Shown here: positions 1-9,166 of the stretch, piece after piece | Position numbering within the stretch: position 1 is the first letter of the stretch | Layout: the number at the start of each line of letters is the position of its first letter | Assembly: GCA_001829005.1 (NCBI GenBank) | Contig: MIAG01000002.1 | Coordinates: forward strand, 750,837 to 814,836 | Source: Sphingobacteriia bacterium RIFOXYC2_FULL_35_18 | GTDB taxonomy: Bacteria > Bacteroidota > Bacteroidia > Chitinophagales > Chitinophagaceae | Length of the DNA: 64,000 bases | Direction of reading: 5' to 3' | Notes under the pieces: generated by a model | Told to the model about the DNA's origin: nothing | Databases searched by the model: none | What the model saw: only the letters and a program-made list of their open reading frames with translations | Position numbers and translations under genes: made by a program

Positions 1-1853
1 CCGTCGTGGTAAAAACTCATCACATCCATGGCATTGTAAATATTTATCCAATAACCGTTTAAGGTGATTTTTAATTTAGGCGCATTTAATATATATCCGG
101 CTTCAGCCATATAAGCCCGCTCATTAGAAATATCCAATTGTTTGAGTGAACTAATTCTTGGGGATATATATAAATCATTTACCAATGGAGGTTTACTTGA
201 AAAAGCTGTTCTGAAATAAAAATAATTACGTCCGTTTAATTTGTAGATAACACCCACTTTAATTTGACCATTATTAAAATAATTGGGTTCCGAAAGACCA
301 TACGAATTTTGAGGAAATACACCATTTCTATAATTCCCTTCTCGCTGGTAAAGGGTGCTAGTATATTCAATTGCTGCATTAAAATCAAACTTCGGCATTG
401 TATATAATGCTTGAGACATAATTAACCATTGGCTCAAAAGCATTTTATAACTATACCCAAATGTATCCCCTTGGCCTACAATTTGATTGGGATGATTTAA
501 ATCATTTTGTATAGCTGTACTATTCGGAAGATTGTCCTCAGCAAAATGATTCCAATTCATTGAATAAGCCGCACCCAGTAAATCATTAATGCGCTTAAAA
601 TATGTGTATGCTTCTTTTCTATACTGTCCTTGGAAACTAATCAGTAATTGATTAGTTAATTGAATGCGATAACGTGTATTCAATACAATTTTTTTTGACT
701 GTTCTACCCTATCTTCCAATAAATACCGTGCTCTTTTATCTGATGTACTATTTTGATTAATCCAATACAATTGATCCCAGTCAATTTGTAATTGAGACGG
801 ATTCAATTGTATTTGAGAAAGTACATTTTGCTTAAGTAAACTATCGGAATAAAAAGAAGGCAAATAGCGGTAATAATCTGGTCGAGGATCTATTGCATTA
901 TACCAATCTAAAGCTGTGGTATATTTTTCACCAGAACTTAATAGTAAAGTACTTACTTGTTTAATCTTTTCGTGTAGATTAAACTCATGGGATAAAATTA
1001 ACATTGGATGATGATTGAACTGCCAACTAGCATTTCTGATTTTGCTTGACTGGTACCCCCATACTGGTTGGTATTGCTTACTATTTGCTAATTGAACTAC
1101 TTCTTGTGTTATTGCAGCAGCTCTGGTATTCACTTGTCTGTTTCCCAGCAAAACGAGTGAAAATAATTGATTCCTAAGTCGCTTATCAATTGACAAAAAA
1201 TAAGAAGCCCCTTTAAACTCATTAGCTTTTATTACCCCCCCAATACCTTGTTTAAAAGCAAAGCTAGAAGCAAAGGACCAACCATTTTTGTTTTCACTCC
1301 ATACTTTAGTAAAGGCAAACCTTTGGTGATAATTTCTATTAGACAAATTGAGTGAAACAGTGGTTTGCGGAAATAATTTACTCGCATTTAATTGCATGAA
1401 TACAGCATTACCTAATGCGCCAAATTGGAATTCATTATCTTTTAAACCAGCTGCATATTGATTATTTGAAGTCACTTCATTTAATCCACCCCAATTAACC
1501 CAAGGTATATTACCATCAGATAATTGATTCATAGAAATTTCATGAATGGATTGAGAAAAATATCGATTACTCAAACCCTTCATTCTAAACCTTCTAATGC
1601 TGAAACTAAAACCCGTTAACGAACTAAACAAATCTTTACCAGACTGTAACAAAGAGGGAATAAATGTACTTTCCTCATCACCTTCATTTAAAGAAGACTC
1701 GTTGGTGTATTGATCTTGAAAATATTTCCATCCATCCTTGTCCAAATTGCTGTCAACCCATTGATTCTTGCTTTTCAGCAACTCCAGCTTTGGTGGAGGT
1801 TGTGCAAATACCACAGTTTGAATCAACCCAAAGAAGAAAAAAAGAATCCGCAT
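1..1853 (-). CDS. TonB-dependent-receptor-like outer-membrane protein (C-terminus beyond window)
   Basis: An open frame runs on the minus strand from an ATG at 1853 to the window edge, about 617 codons, with no stop. It starts with a signal peptide (MRILFFFFGLIQTVVFAQ). Residues 60-130 look like a TonB plug (RRFRMKGLSNRYFSQS, then NGxxPWVNWGGLNEVT). The rest is a series of alternating aromatic/polar strands typical of a large outer-membrane barrel (for example RYRIQLTNQLLISFQGQYRK, YFYFRTAFSSKPP). No carboxypeptidase-like N-terminal domain is visible. Substrate unknown. It is transcribed divergently from the exported endonuclease-fold gene at 2022, a pairing that suggests shared function. The call as a receptor is inference from architecture. 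Confidence 0.7.
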   Translation of the reverse strand, partial: MRILFFFFGLIQTVVFAQPPPKLELLKSKNQWVDSNLDKDGWKYFQDQYTNESSLNEGDEESTFIPSLLQSGKDLFSSLTGFSFSIRRFRMKGLSNRYFSQSIHEISMNQLSDGNIPWVNWGGLNEVTSNNQYAAGLKDNEFQFGALGNAVFMQLNASKLFPQTTVSLNLSNRNYHQRFAFTKVWSENKNGWSFASSFAFKQGIGGVIKANEFKGASYFLSIDKRLRNQLFSLVLLGNRQVNTRAAAITQEVVQLANSKQYQPVWGYQSSKIRNASWQFNHHPMLILSHEFNLHEKIKQVSTLLLSSGEKYTTALDWYNAIDPRPDYYRYLPSFYSDSLLKQNVLSQIQLNPSQLQIDWDQLYWINQNSTSDKRARYLLEDRVEQSKKIVLNTRYRIQLTNQLLISFQGQYRKEAYTYFKRINDLLGAAYSMNWNHFAEDNLPNSTAIQNDLNHPNQIVGQGDTFGYSYKMLLSQWLIMSQALYTMPKFDFNAAIEYTSTLYQREGNYRNGVFPQNSYGLSEPNYFNNGQIKVGVIYKLNGRNYFYFRTAFSSKPPLVNDLYISPRISSLKQLDISNERAYMAEAGYILNAPKLKITLNGYWINIYNAMDVMSFYHD

Positions 1854-1917
1854 AAAATATACTTGCGGAATTACAAACAATTAAAAGTAAGGCCTCTAAT
1901 AGAAACAACCAAGGGGA

Positions 1918-1932
1918 CACAAAATTTTTGTG
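1918..1932. promoter_or_regulatory. 15-bp palindrome between divergent genes, possible operator
   Basis: CACAAAA-T-TTTTGTG has 7-bp perfect arms about a single central base. It lies 65 bases upstream of the receptor start (1853) and 90 bases upstream of the endonuclease-fold start (2022). The rest of 1854-2021 is AT-rich and I could not place a full TTTG/TAnnTTTG promoter there. Confidence 0.3.
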
Positions 1933-2021
1933 ACAAATACGCTCCTTTCCTCCGTTAAAAAAACTTAGTTTTTGTTATATATACCAGATGACTTGTTGAC
2001 CTATAAAAGTATTTTTCCTTT

Positions 2022-3047
2022 ATGAAATGGCCTCTTTTCATAATAATATGTTTAACAATTGGTTGGCAAGAAAAAAAACCAATTGAAGTTGCTGTGATTG
2101 GATTCTATAATCTAGAAAATTTATATGATACCATTGACAACCCAATTGTGAATGATGATGAATTTACACCCATGGGAGCTAAACATTATACGAGTGAAAT
2201 TTATACTAACAAATTGTTTAAGTTGGCTTATGTACTAAAAGATTTTGGCGTTCAAATACACCCAAGAGGTGCTGCAATTATTGGGGTAGCTGAAATTGAA
2301 AATGATACTGTTTTAAAAGATTTAGTCAATCATTTTTTAATTAGATCGAAGAAATACAAAATCATTCATTTTGATTCAAAAGATGCACGTGGTGTAGATG
2401 TCGGTTTATTGTATCAGTCAGATTATTTTCATCCTTACTTTGCTCAAGCACTTGAAGTAACACTTCCTGGAAGAAGTAAAGAAGCCTTTTTTACTAGAGA
2501 TATTTTATATATAAAAGGGAAATTGAGTGGAGAAGAAATTCATATTTATATAAACCACTGGCCAAGTAGAAGAGGAGGTGAAGATAGAAGCGCTCCGGCA
2601 AGAGCTGCAGCTGCAGAACTTTGTAGGGAACACGCAGATTCTATTCGCCGCGCAAATATTGTTGCAAAAATTATTGTAATGGGAGATTTAAATGACAATC
2701 CTACCGACCATAGTATTATTGAAACATTAGGTGCAACAGGAGACGTCAAACAGTTACACGCTGGAATATTCTTCAATCCATGGATACAATTTTACCAAAA
2801 AGGGATTGGTACCCTCGCCAATAAAGATGTCTGGGGCTTATTCGATCAGATCCTTTTGTCGCAGCCTTTTTTAGATAACACAACAATAAATTGGCGTTTT
2901 TTTAAAGCAGGAATTTATCATCATCCATTCATGACAGAAAATACCGGAAGGTATAAAGGGTATCCTATGCGAACCTGGGATGGAAATCATTATAGAGGCG
3001 GGTTTAGTGACCACTACCCTACTTATGTGGTTTTGAAAAAAAATTAA
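2022..3047 (+). CDS. Exported endonuclease/exonuclease/phosphatase-family protein
   Basis: 341 residues. A short hydrophobic N-terminus (residues 3-15) suggests export. The EEP (DNase I/AP endonuclease-like) metal and catalytic motifs are all present: FYNLEN with N30, VAEIEN with E91, INHWPSRRGG around 178-187, GDLNDNP with D222 and N224, and the C-terminal SDHYP with D330 and H331. In Bacteroidota, such secreted EEP proteins are often encoded next to TonB-dependent receptors, as here. The substrate could be nucleic acid or a phosphoester; the sequence does not decide. The stop is followed 51 bases later by the thioredoxin-family gene. Confidence 0.85.
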   Translation: MKWPLFIIICLTIGWQEKKPIEVAVIGFYNLENLYDTIDNPIVNDDEFTPMGAKHYTSEIYTNKLFKLAYVLKDFGVQIHPRGAAIIGVAEIENDTVLKDLVNHFLIRSKKYKIIHFDSKDARGVDVGLLYQSDYFHPYFAQALEVTLPGRSKEAFFTRDILYIKGKLSGEEIHIYINHWPSRRGGEDRSAPARAAAAELCREHADSIRRANIVAKIIVMGDLNDNPTDHSIIETLGATGDVKQLHAGIFFNPWIQFYQKGIGTLANKDVWGLFDQILLSQPFLDNTTINWRFFKAGIYHHPFMTENTGRYKGYPMRTWDGNHYRGGFSDHYPTYVVLKKN

Positions 3048-3098
3048 CATTCTACTTATTAATAATATTAGTAGTTTAATTTCTATAAAATCGACAAA

Positions 3099-5039
3099 AT
3101 GAAATCAATGAAGGGTTTATTATTAATGCTGTTCATATTATTTAACCAAGTAATAATTGCACAAACTTTTAGTTTTCAACCACAAAAACCTAAAGCAGGA
3201 GACAAAGTTGAATTTACATATAATCCGAAAGGTTCTGTATTGCCAGGAAAGTCTAGTCCAACTTTTTCTGTATACCATTTTAATTTTATTGACAAAAAAA
3301 ATGGAATCATAGAATCGTTAGCAACAACACAAAAAAAACAATCTTATACAGGTTCTTTTGTGGTACCTAATGATGCTAAGTTTTTAGCATTACTAATACA
3401 GGAAGAACAAATCATCGATAACAATAAAAAAAATGGCTTTTTGATTCCTATTCACAATGAAAACGGAAATCCAGTGATGGGAGCGGGTGTTGCGCTTATA
3501 AACTTATATTCTGGCTTGGGGGACGCTTTTCTTGAAATTGGTCCAAATCCTGAAAAAGCATTAGAGGCAATGAACAATGAATGGAAAAACTATCCTGAAT
3601 CTCATTATGTTTTATACCCGCATTACTTTAGAATAAACTTTCAAACTAAAAATAAAGAGTTAAATAAAATCACTCAAGATCTAATAAAAGAAATCTTAGT
3701 TCACCCTTCTGTTAAAGAGGATGATTATAGTAGATTATTGTCTTTTGCTAATCTTTTAAAAATGACCGAAGCATCAAATCAATTAACTGTTCAAATGAAA
3801 TCAAAATATCCTGAAGGAATTTGGAAAAAAAGTGAAGAATTGAAAGGATTGAATAGCATTATTGATTTAGATAAAAGAATGACAAAGCTTGATGAGATTG
3901 TAAAAAAATATCCTGCGAAAACAACAAATGAGATAGAGGGTTACAGTGGACTGTACCAAATGATAGCGCAAGCTTATGCTAATACTAAAGGACCATTCAA
4001 TATAGATAAACTGTCTTTTTACGCAGCTAAATTATTACCTGCAGATAAAGCTTCATTGTATAATGATGTTGCATGGGATTGGGCTTATAAAAAAGATACC
4101 ATGTATTCACAGGCTGAACAATTATCACGGGAAGCTACCCAATGGGCAAAAAATGAATCAATCAATCCAACAGAAACACAACCTGAATTTTTTACCTCCT
4201 TTTTATGGAAAAATAGAAGAAACTATTATTTAGGTATGTATGCAGATACATATGCTTTTATTTTATCTAAATTAAAAGATTACAACACAGCCTATACTTA
4301 TGCAAAATTGGGTTGTGAATCAAGTAAGTGGTTGAATAGTGAATACAATGATCGTTTTGCTGACATTGCAGAAAAGGTACTAACCAATGCAAAGCTTATT
4401 GAAACATTAAGCCCCTTGATAGAGAAAAATACAGCAGGTAGTAATACCAAGGAAGTCCTCAAAAAAGCCTTAACCAAAGAATTGGGATCGGAATCAGCAG
4501 CAAATGAAAAACTCAACCTATTAGCCAATGCAGCCAATATAAAAGCTAAGGAAGCAATTATTAAAAAAATGATAGAAGAACCTTCAGTTGATTTTAAACT
4601 CAAAAACCTAGAAGGCAAAGAAGTACAATTGTCCAGTTTGAAAGGAAAAGTGGTAGTGATTGATTTTTGGGCAACATGGTGTGGTCCTTGTATTGCATCA
4701 TTCCCAGGTATGCAAAAGGCGTTGGATAAGTATAAAAATGATCCAAATGTGGCGTTTCTATTCGTAGATACTTGGGAAAATCAAGAAACCATGGAAAAAA
4801 GAACAAAAGAGGTATCGGATTTCATTGCCAAAAACAAATACAGCTTCAATGTTTTATATGATGAAAAAGATTCATCTGATTCCTATAAAGTGGTCAATTC
4901 TTATAAAGTAAACGGTATTCCTACCAAATTCATCTTAGATAAATCAGGCAAAATCAGGTTCAAAAGCGTGGGAGGAGACTCCAACGCAGACAAATTAGTG
5001 AATGAATTGAGCACGATGATTGAATTAGCAGGTAAGTAA
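3099..5039 (+). CDS. TlpA-family thioredoxin-domain protein, exported, 646 aa
   Basis: Signal peptide at residues 1-21 (ends IIAQ). The C-terminal ~150 residues are a TlpA/ResA-like thioredoxin domain with FWATWCGPC, cysteines C528 and C531, and a cis-proline loop (NGIPTKF, P608). The long N-terminal part (about 25-490) contains an early beta-rich segment and then a helical, TPR-like region; I recognise no named domain there. Likely a periplasmic or surface thiol:disulfide reductase. Such large TlpA-fused proteins are common in Bacteroidota. The gene ends just before the rpsF promoter (5040), which overlaps the end of the coding region. Confidence 0.85.
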   Translation: MKSMKGLLLMLFILFNQVIIAQTFSFQPQKPKAGDKVEFTYNPKGSVLPGKSSPTFSVYHFNFIDKKNGIIESLATTQKKQSYTGSFVVPNDAKFLALLIQEEQIIDNNKKNGFLIPIHNENGNPVMGAGVALINLYSGLGDAFLEIGPNPEKALEAMNNEWKNYPESHYVLYPHYFRINFQTKNKELNKITQDLIKEILVHPSVKEDDYSRLLSFANLLKMTEASNQLTVQMKSKYPEGIWKKSEELKGLNSIIDLDKRMTKLDEIVKKYPAKTTNEIEGYSGLYQMIAQAYANTKGPFNIDKLSFYAAKLLPADKASLYNDVAWDWAYKKDTMYSQAEQLSREATQWAKNESINPTETQPEFFTSFLWKNRRNYYLGMYADTYAFILSKLKDYNTAYTYAKLGCESSKWLNSEYNDRFADIAEKVLTNAKLIETLSPLIEKNTAGSNTKEVLKKALTKELGSESAANEKLNLLANAANIKAKEAIIKKMIEEPSVDFKLKNLEGKEVQLSSLKGKVVVIDFWATWCGPCIASFPGMQKALDKYKNDPNVAFLFVDTWENQETMEKRTKEVSDFIAKNKYSFNVLYDEKDSSDSYKVVNSYKVNGIPTKFILDKSGKIRFKSVGGDSNADKLVNELSTMIELAGK

Positions 5040-5071
5040 TTTGGTTGAGAACCCTATTATACTTACCTTTG
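5040..5071 (+). promoter_or_regulatory. Promoter of the rpsF-rpsR-rplI operon
   Basis: TTTG at 5040-5043, 20-base spacer, TACCTTTG at 5064-5071: an exact match to the Bacteroidota primary promoter (TTTG, N19-21, TAnnTTTG). Transcription should start near 5077, leaving a leader of about 80 bases before rpsF. Confidence 0.85.
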
Positions 5072-5078
5072 CAGCCCC

Positions 5079-5114
5079 AAATCTGTATTTGGCAGATTTT
5101 CTTGCTTGCAAGAA
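5079..5114 (+). promoter_or_regulatory. Structured leader of rpsF, candidate S6:S18 autoregulatory site
   Basis: Two adjacent hairpins: AAATCTG(5079-5085)/CAGATTT(5093-5099) with a 7-base loop, then TTCTTG/CAAGAA-type pairing from 5099 to 5114. rpsF leaders in many bacteria bind the S6:S18 complex, so this is a plausible feedback element. The link is by position only; I did not match the published motif. Confidence 0.4.
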
Positions 5115-5156
5115 TCCACTGGGCAAAACCAATTTTTAACCAAAAAAATTCAAGTA

Positions 5157-5510
5157 ATGAACAATTACGAATTGATGGTGATCTTTACTCCGGTTCTTTC
5201 TGAAGAAGATTTCAAATCTTCTCAAAAGAAATTCCAAGACCTGATCACTGAACTGGGCGGTGCAACCGTTCACAGCAATCCATGGGGATTGAAATCACTC
5301 GCTTACCCTATTCAAAAGAAAACCACTGGTATCTACTGGGTTTTAGAATTCACGCTTCCTGCTGAAGGAATTGAGAAATTAAAAATCCAATTACTACGTG
5401 ATGAGCAAGTGATGCGTCACATGATTACTCGTCTCGACAAATACGCCGTCGAGTACAACTACACTAAGAGAAATGGCGGATTTCCTAAAATTGAAAAAGC
5501 GGAAGCATAA
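5157..5510 (+). CDS. rpsF: 30S ribosomal protein S6
   Basis: 117 residues from the ATG at 5157 ([12 protein letters not shown]), which matches the usual S6 N-terminus; an upstream in-frame extension to 5106 would run into the leader hairpin and is rejected. The family pattern is clear: the central [18 protein letters not shown] and [18 protein letters not shown]6 binds the 30S platform with S18, encoded 2 bases downstream. First gene of rpsF-rpsR-rplI. No Shine-Dalgarno is evident, as is usual in Bacteroidota. Confidence 0.97.
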   Translation: MNNYELMVIFTPVLSEEDFKSSQKKFQDLITELGGATVHSNPWGLKSLAYPIQKKTTGIYWVLEFTLPAEGIEKLKIQLLRDEQVMRHMITRLDKYAVEYNYTKRNGGFPKIEKAEA

Positions 5511-5512
5511 TC

Positions 5513-5776
5513 ATGGCAAAGAACGAAATAAAATACCTGACCGCTATTAAGCAAGAGAAGCCAAAGAAGAAATTCTGTCGTTTTAAGAAATACGGTATCA
5601 AATACGTAGACTATAAAGACGTAGAATTTTTGAAGAAGTTCATCAACGAACAAGGTAAGTTATTACCACGTCGTTTGTCTGGTAACTCTTTAAAATACCA
5701 ACGTAAAGTAACTGACGCTGTTAAAAAAGCTCGTCAAATGTCTTTGTTGCCTTACGTAACAGATTTATTGAAATAG
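5513..5776 (+). CDS. rpsR: 30S ribosomal protein S18
   Basis: 87 residues, basic throughout. It contains the S18 signature [10 protein letters not shown] at residues 19-28 and the conserved C-terminal half [17 protein letters not shown] followed by [12 protein letters not shown]. It forms a heterodimer with S6 on the 30S platform. The start follows the rpsF stop by 2 bases, so translation is probably coupled. Confidence 0.97.
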   Translation: MAKNEIKYLTAIKQEKPKKKFCRFKKYGIKYVDYKDVEFLKKFINEQGKLLPRRLSGNSLKYQRKVTDAVKKARQMSLLPYVTDLLK

Positions 5777-5865
5777 ACCAATTAGTTAACCATCCCTAAT
5801 CACGCATTGCGTGAGACAGTCAAATCAAAATCAAATGATTGGGCGCTGGGACTAAAAAACAAAAC

Positions 5866-6312
5866 ATGCAAGTAATATTAATTCAAGACGTAGACAATTT
5901 AGGCGGTAAGAACGAACTAGTAACCGTTAAAAATGGCTACGCACGTAACTTTCTGATTCCTCAAAAATTTGCTGTTGAAGCAAGCCCTTCTAATATGAAA
6001 CAATTAGAAGAAAAGCTTAAAGTAAAAGCAAAGAAGGAAGCTGCTATGTTGGCTGAAATCAACAAAGTAATTGAAGTATTGAAGTCATCTCCTGTTAAAG
6101 TGGGTGCAAAAACTGGTACCAGCGGTAAAATCTTTGGTGCGGTTACTTCTTTACAAATTACTCGTGCTATCCGTGACCAAAAAGGTTATGAGATTGACCG
6201 TAAGCGTATCACTATTGTAGACGATGTTAAAGAGTTAGGAACTTACAAAGCTACTATCGACTTTGGCAACGGAAACAATACAGAGATTGAATTTGAAGTA
6301 GTAGAAGGTTAA
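5866..6312 (+). CDS. rplI: 50S ribosomal protein L9
   Basis: 148 residues from the ATG at 5866. The N-terminal L9 domain reads MQVILIQDVDNLGGKNELV and GYARNFLIPQKFAVEA. A connecting helix follows (around 47-75), then the C-terminal domain with GKIFGAVTSLQI and RKRITIVDDVKELGTY. An in-frame extension to 5839 adds nine residues unlike L9 and is not used. The rpsR-rplI spacer (5777-5865) carries a small hairpin CACGC-ATT-GCGTG at about 5801-5813. The operon ends at the terminator at 6333. Confidence 0.97.
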   Translation: MQVILIQDVDNLGGKNELVTVKNGYARNFLIPQKFAVEASPSNMKQLEEKLKVKAKKEAAMLAEINKVIEVLKSSPVKVGAKTGTSGKIFGAVTSLQITRAIRDQKGYEIDRKRITIVDDVKELGTYKATIDFGNGNNTEIEFEVVEG

Positions 6313-6332
6313 TCACTTCTGAAGAAATAGTA

Positions 6333-6362
6333 AATGCCCCGATTACTCGGGGCATTTTTTTT
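6333..6362 (+). terminator. Rho-independent terminator after rplI
   Basis: Stem ATGCCCCGA/TCGGGGCAT with loop TTAC, followed by a run of eight T. It lies between rplI and the convergent WG-repeat gene; the opposite strand lacks a good T run, so it serves mainly the ribosomal operon. Confidence 0.9.
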
Positions 6363-6392
6363 GCCTCTATCCCCCTGATAAATGCAAAAGCT

Positions 6393-8441
6393 TTATAATA
6401 CCCCAGGACGAATGGGGGGAAGTTCTTTACTACTGGAAGATTCAATTAATTGAGGTTCAGGTATTTTTTTCCCTTGCCTATTTATATAAAACCACTCATT
6501 GTTTTTCTTAACTAGAGTAGCATTTTTATAAAATGCACTCGCATGATCATATTGAAAAGGAATCACTACTTTCCCTGTTTTATCAATAAAACCCCACTTA
6601 CCTGCTTTAGCAACATTCATTAAACCTTCGGCAAAATATGGATAAGAAGTGCTATAATAATTTTTTGGTTTCCCTTTAAAAAGGATTGAATCATATTTGT
6701 ATTCATCATAAGCAGCAAGACTTAGCATTGATTTATTTGATTGATCATAAAGAAAGCTGACCATCTTTTTGGTAGTAGGATTCAATTGCTTTAAGGTTAA
6801 GATGCCCACTTCTGAATTCGTAGTTAAATCGTCATAATTGAAAGGCAATATCATTGAGCCGGTATGACTAAACAGCCCCCATTTCATCTTATTTTGAATA
6901 ACTTCCTCCTCCTCTAAGAAATCAAAAAGATCATCATCAGCTGCAGCCATTGCCTCATCTGTAAAATCATCATTAAATGGATCATCTCCTTCAGAAGCAA
7001 TATAATTTTTCCCTTTAGGAGACAAGGATGAATACTTTATTGGAATAATGATCGATCCATTTTTGTCAATTACCCCATGTAATAATCTTTTAGTATCAGT
7101 TGGCTTTGGCATAGATACTATGTAAGATTGATTGGTGTCTACATAGCGCATGCTATAATATTTGGGCATGATTACCCAATTTCCTTGTATATCCATAACT
7201 CCCATTTTTCCCCCATCTGATTTACTGGCAGATACTATAATTCTTCCATTATTTACTTTATTTGGTATTCGAAAATTCTTTTTTTTGCGATCAGTATCGT
7301 CATCAATAGACCCTGGGGCAATCAAAGGCAACCCTGTTAGATCTACAACACCCCACCCCTTAGCATTTTTCATATAAACCAGTCCCTCTGATACAGCATC
7401 AAGATAATTGTATACAAAAGGCAATACTGTTTTACCATTCTGATCAATCAATCCCCAAAAACCCGACTCAGATCTGCATGAGAAATAAACAGCAGATTTA
7501 TCTTTGCTCATATTAATTTTCTTCATGATGGGAGGAATGATCATATTACCTTGTATATCGTATACCCCCAATGAATTAGTTGATTCATCTCCGGCGATGA
7601 AAAATCCATTATTCAAGTAGGCTAAATTGAAAACTGGGTCAACCAATCGATACCCATCTTTGTCTTTTATACCATAACGATTATTGAAAGTACTCAGCTC
7701 TATCCGGTATACTTCGTTTTGTTTAGAAATGGTAGGCATAGGCTTAGCTGCTACAGGCATAATAGTCATTGGTGTGTAACCACGTACAATTTTACCTGGA
7801 ATAGTTGTTTGACTATTCCATTGTTTTATCTCTAATTGCTCAAGACCAACTTTCATATTACTATTAGCAAACAATCCAACATTAGCAGAGAATTTTGATA
7901 ATTCAATAGATTGTGTTTTTAATGAAACCTCATTTAAAAAAAACTGGTAATTGTTTCCAATTTTCTCAATGTATAATTCATTAATAGCATTATACCCGGT
8001 TTTTACCAATGATGATTTAACCCAACCGTTAGAGATATTAGTAGTTGTTCCTGATTTGGAGTACAATAAAATATAATACCCATTACTTGCAATACCAAAC
8101 ATGATATAATTGCTTCCATTCTCGGCATTAATCACCAAACCATAGGAGTAATCTTGTGCTCCTGCTAATTGAGTAATGGATGCCTTATATCCGGTATTAG
8201 CCTTACTATTAAGTCCATAGTTTAAAAGTGACCACTTGCTTACCCCTTTTTTATGGTAGTTCTGAAAAATATATTTGCCATTTTCTATACCTGCGTCTAC
8301 AGAATCTCTTCTCATTGCATTTGCGAATTTGGCGATACCATACTTGTCATCATCAAATGAATATTTTACAATCTCAAGTTGCTGTGCATTAAGGTTGGTT
8401 AGTATCATCATTACAATGACCAATTTGATCCATTTGTGCAT
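6393..8441 (-). CDS. WG-repeat-containing exported protein
   Basis: 682 residues with a signal peptide (residues 1-19, ending LNAQ). Residues 25-215 look like a beta-rich laminin-G-like region. From about residue 245 there are at least seven WG/KWG-type repeats, for example GFWGLIDQNGKTVLPF, GWGVVDLTGLPLIAP, KWGLFSHTGSMILPF and GKWGFIDKTGKVVIPF, with an acidic insertion (DDDLFDFLEEEE) near 505-525. WG repeats probably form a beta-propeller-like surface for protein or ligand binding; no catalytic motif is visible. Function unknown. Divergent from the RRM gene, with a palindrome between them. Confidence 0.85.
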   Translation of the reverse strand: MHKWIKLVIVMMILTNLNAQQLEIVKYSFDDDKYGIAKFANAMRRDSVDAGIENGKYIFQNYHKKGVSKWSLLNYGLNSKANTGYKASITQLAGAQDYSYGLVINAENGSNYIMFGIASNGYYILLYSKSGTTTNISNGWVKSSLVKTGYNAINELYIEKIGNNYQFFLNEVSLKTQSIELSKFSANVGLFANSNMKVGLEQLEIKQWNSQTTIPGKIVRGYTPMTIMPVAAKPMPTISKQNEVYRIELSTFNNRYGIKDKDGYRLVDPVFNLAYLNNGFFIAGDESTNSLGVYDIQGNMIIPPIMKKINMSKDKSAVYFSCRSESGFWGLIDQNGKTVLPFVYNYLDAVSEGLVYMKNAKGWGVVDLTGLPLIAPGSIDDDTDRKKKNFRIPNKVNNGRIIVSASKSDGGKMGVMDIQGNWVIMPKYYSMRYVDTNQSYIVSMPKPTDTKRLLHGVIDKNGSIIIPIKYSSLSPKGKNYIASEGDDPFNDDFTDEAMAAADDDLFDFLEEEEVIQNKMKWGLFSHTGSMILPFNYDDLTTNSEVGILTLKQLNPTTKKMVSFLYDQSNKSMLSLAAYDEYKYDSILFKGKPKNYYSTSYPYFAEGLMNVAKAGKWGFIDKTGKVVIPFQYDHASAFYKNATLVKKNNEWFYINRQGKKIPEPQLIESSSSKELPPIRPGVL

Positions 8442-8483
8442 ATTCTTTTTTGGTGAATGTAGCTGCCGAATTCAATTGGCACA

Positions 8484-8501
8484 ATACCGCATATGCGGTA
8501 T
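8484..8501. promoter_or_regulatory. 18-bp perfect palindrome in divergent intergenic region
   Basis: ATACCGCATATGCGGTAT is a perfect inverted repeat with no spacer, flanked by direct ATTGGC repeats (8475-8480 and 8503-8508). It lies 43 bases upstream of the WG-repeat gene and about 180 upstream of the RRM gene. The geometry suggests a dimeric repressor site. The rest of 8442-8680 has no full promoter I can place; a partial -7 element TATCTTTA at 8565-8572 would leave a leader of about 100 bases for the RRM gene. Confidence 0.45.
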
Positions 8502-8680
8502 ATTGGCTTGTATAGAAAGATTTGTCATTTTTTTGGAAAAAAACGCCCAAATCATTAAAAACCCTATCTTTAACTGTCCAAATGCAGAAGTTCCAGGTCT
8601 CAGAACGTTTTTACGTAAATGGTTCAGGGTTTTTGGTTACTGTTTTAGCTTTGGTTTTTTGATCACTTAATTTCTTAAAA

Positions 8681-9094
8681 ATGAACATTTACGTTGGAAA
8701 TCTGAACTGGAATATGTCTAGTGAAGACCTGCAAAATCTGTTTGCTCCCTATGGTGAAGTAAGCAGTGCCAAAATCGTTACCGACAAATTTAACAACGAC
8801 CGCAGCAAAGGCTTTGGTTTCGTTGAAATGGCTGATGATGATGCAGCTCGCGCTGCAATCGCTGCTTTACATGACACTGATGTTATGGATCGCAAAATTG
8901 TTGTAAACGAATCTACCCCTCGCCCTGAAGGCGAAAGAGGCGGCTTTAAAAAGAAGCCTTACGGTGGTGGTGGCGGCGGAAGTCGTGGCGGCTACGGTGG
9001 TGGCGGCGGCGGTAATCGCGGCGGCGGTGGATACGGTGGCGGTAACCGCGATCGTGGAAACGGCGGCGGCGGTGGTGGATACAACAGATATTAA
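8681..9094 (+). CDS. RRM RNA-binding protein with glycine-rich tail
   Basis: 137 residues. An RRM domain spans 1-80, with RNP2 IYVGNL (residues 3-8) and RNP1 KGFGFVEM (around 47-54). After a basic linker (RPEGERGGFKKK), the tail from about 92 is almost entirely Gly with Arg, Tyr, Ser and Asn (GGG, RGG, GYGG blocks). This is the bacterial glycine-rich RBP family, often cold-induced in Bacteroidota and cyanobacteria, presumed to act as an RNA chaperone. The tail is GC-rich from glycine codons, and a second frame there is open by chance. Confidence 0.93.
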   Translation: MNIYVGNLNWNMSSEDLQNLFAPYGEVSSAKIVTDKFNNDRSKGFGFVEMADDDAARAAIAALHDTDVMDRKIVVNESTPRPEGERGGFKKKPYGGGGGGSRGGYGGGGGGNRGGGGYGGGNRDRGNGGGGGGYNRY

Positions 9095-9116
9095 TCTAAT
9101 TAACCTACCGATTTAT

Positions 9117-9150
9117 AAATCTCGTTCTGATTACAGAACGAGATTTTTTT
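9117..9150 (+). terminator. Rho-independent terminator after RRM gene
   Basis: Stem CTCGTTCTG/CAGAACGAG, extended by ATs, loop ATTA, then seven T. It separates the RRM gene from the aldo/keto reductase at 9167. Confidence 0.92.
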
Positions 9151-9166
9151 ATTCCTATATTTAAAT

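Noticed and set aside
8941..9090. Possible repeat array in GC-rich DNA
   Set aside because: The repetition is explained by glycine codons of the RRM protein tail; there are no regular spacers as in CRISPR.
8964..9164. Ala/Val-rich frame inside the RRM gene tail
   Set aside because: It is a frame shadow of the glycine-codon repeat and crosses the terminator.
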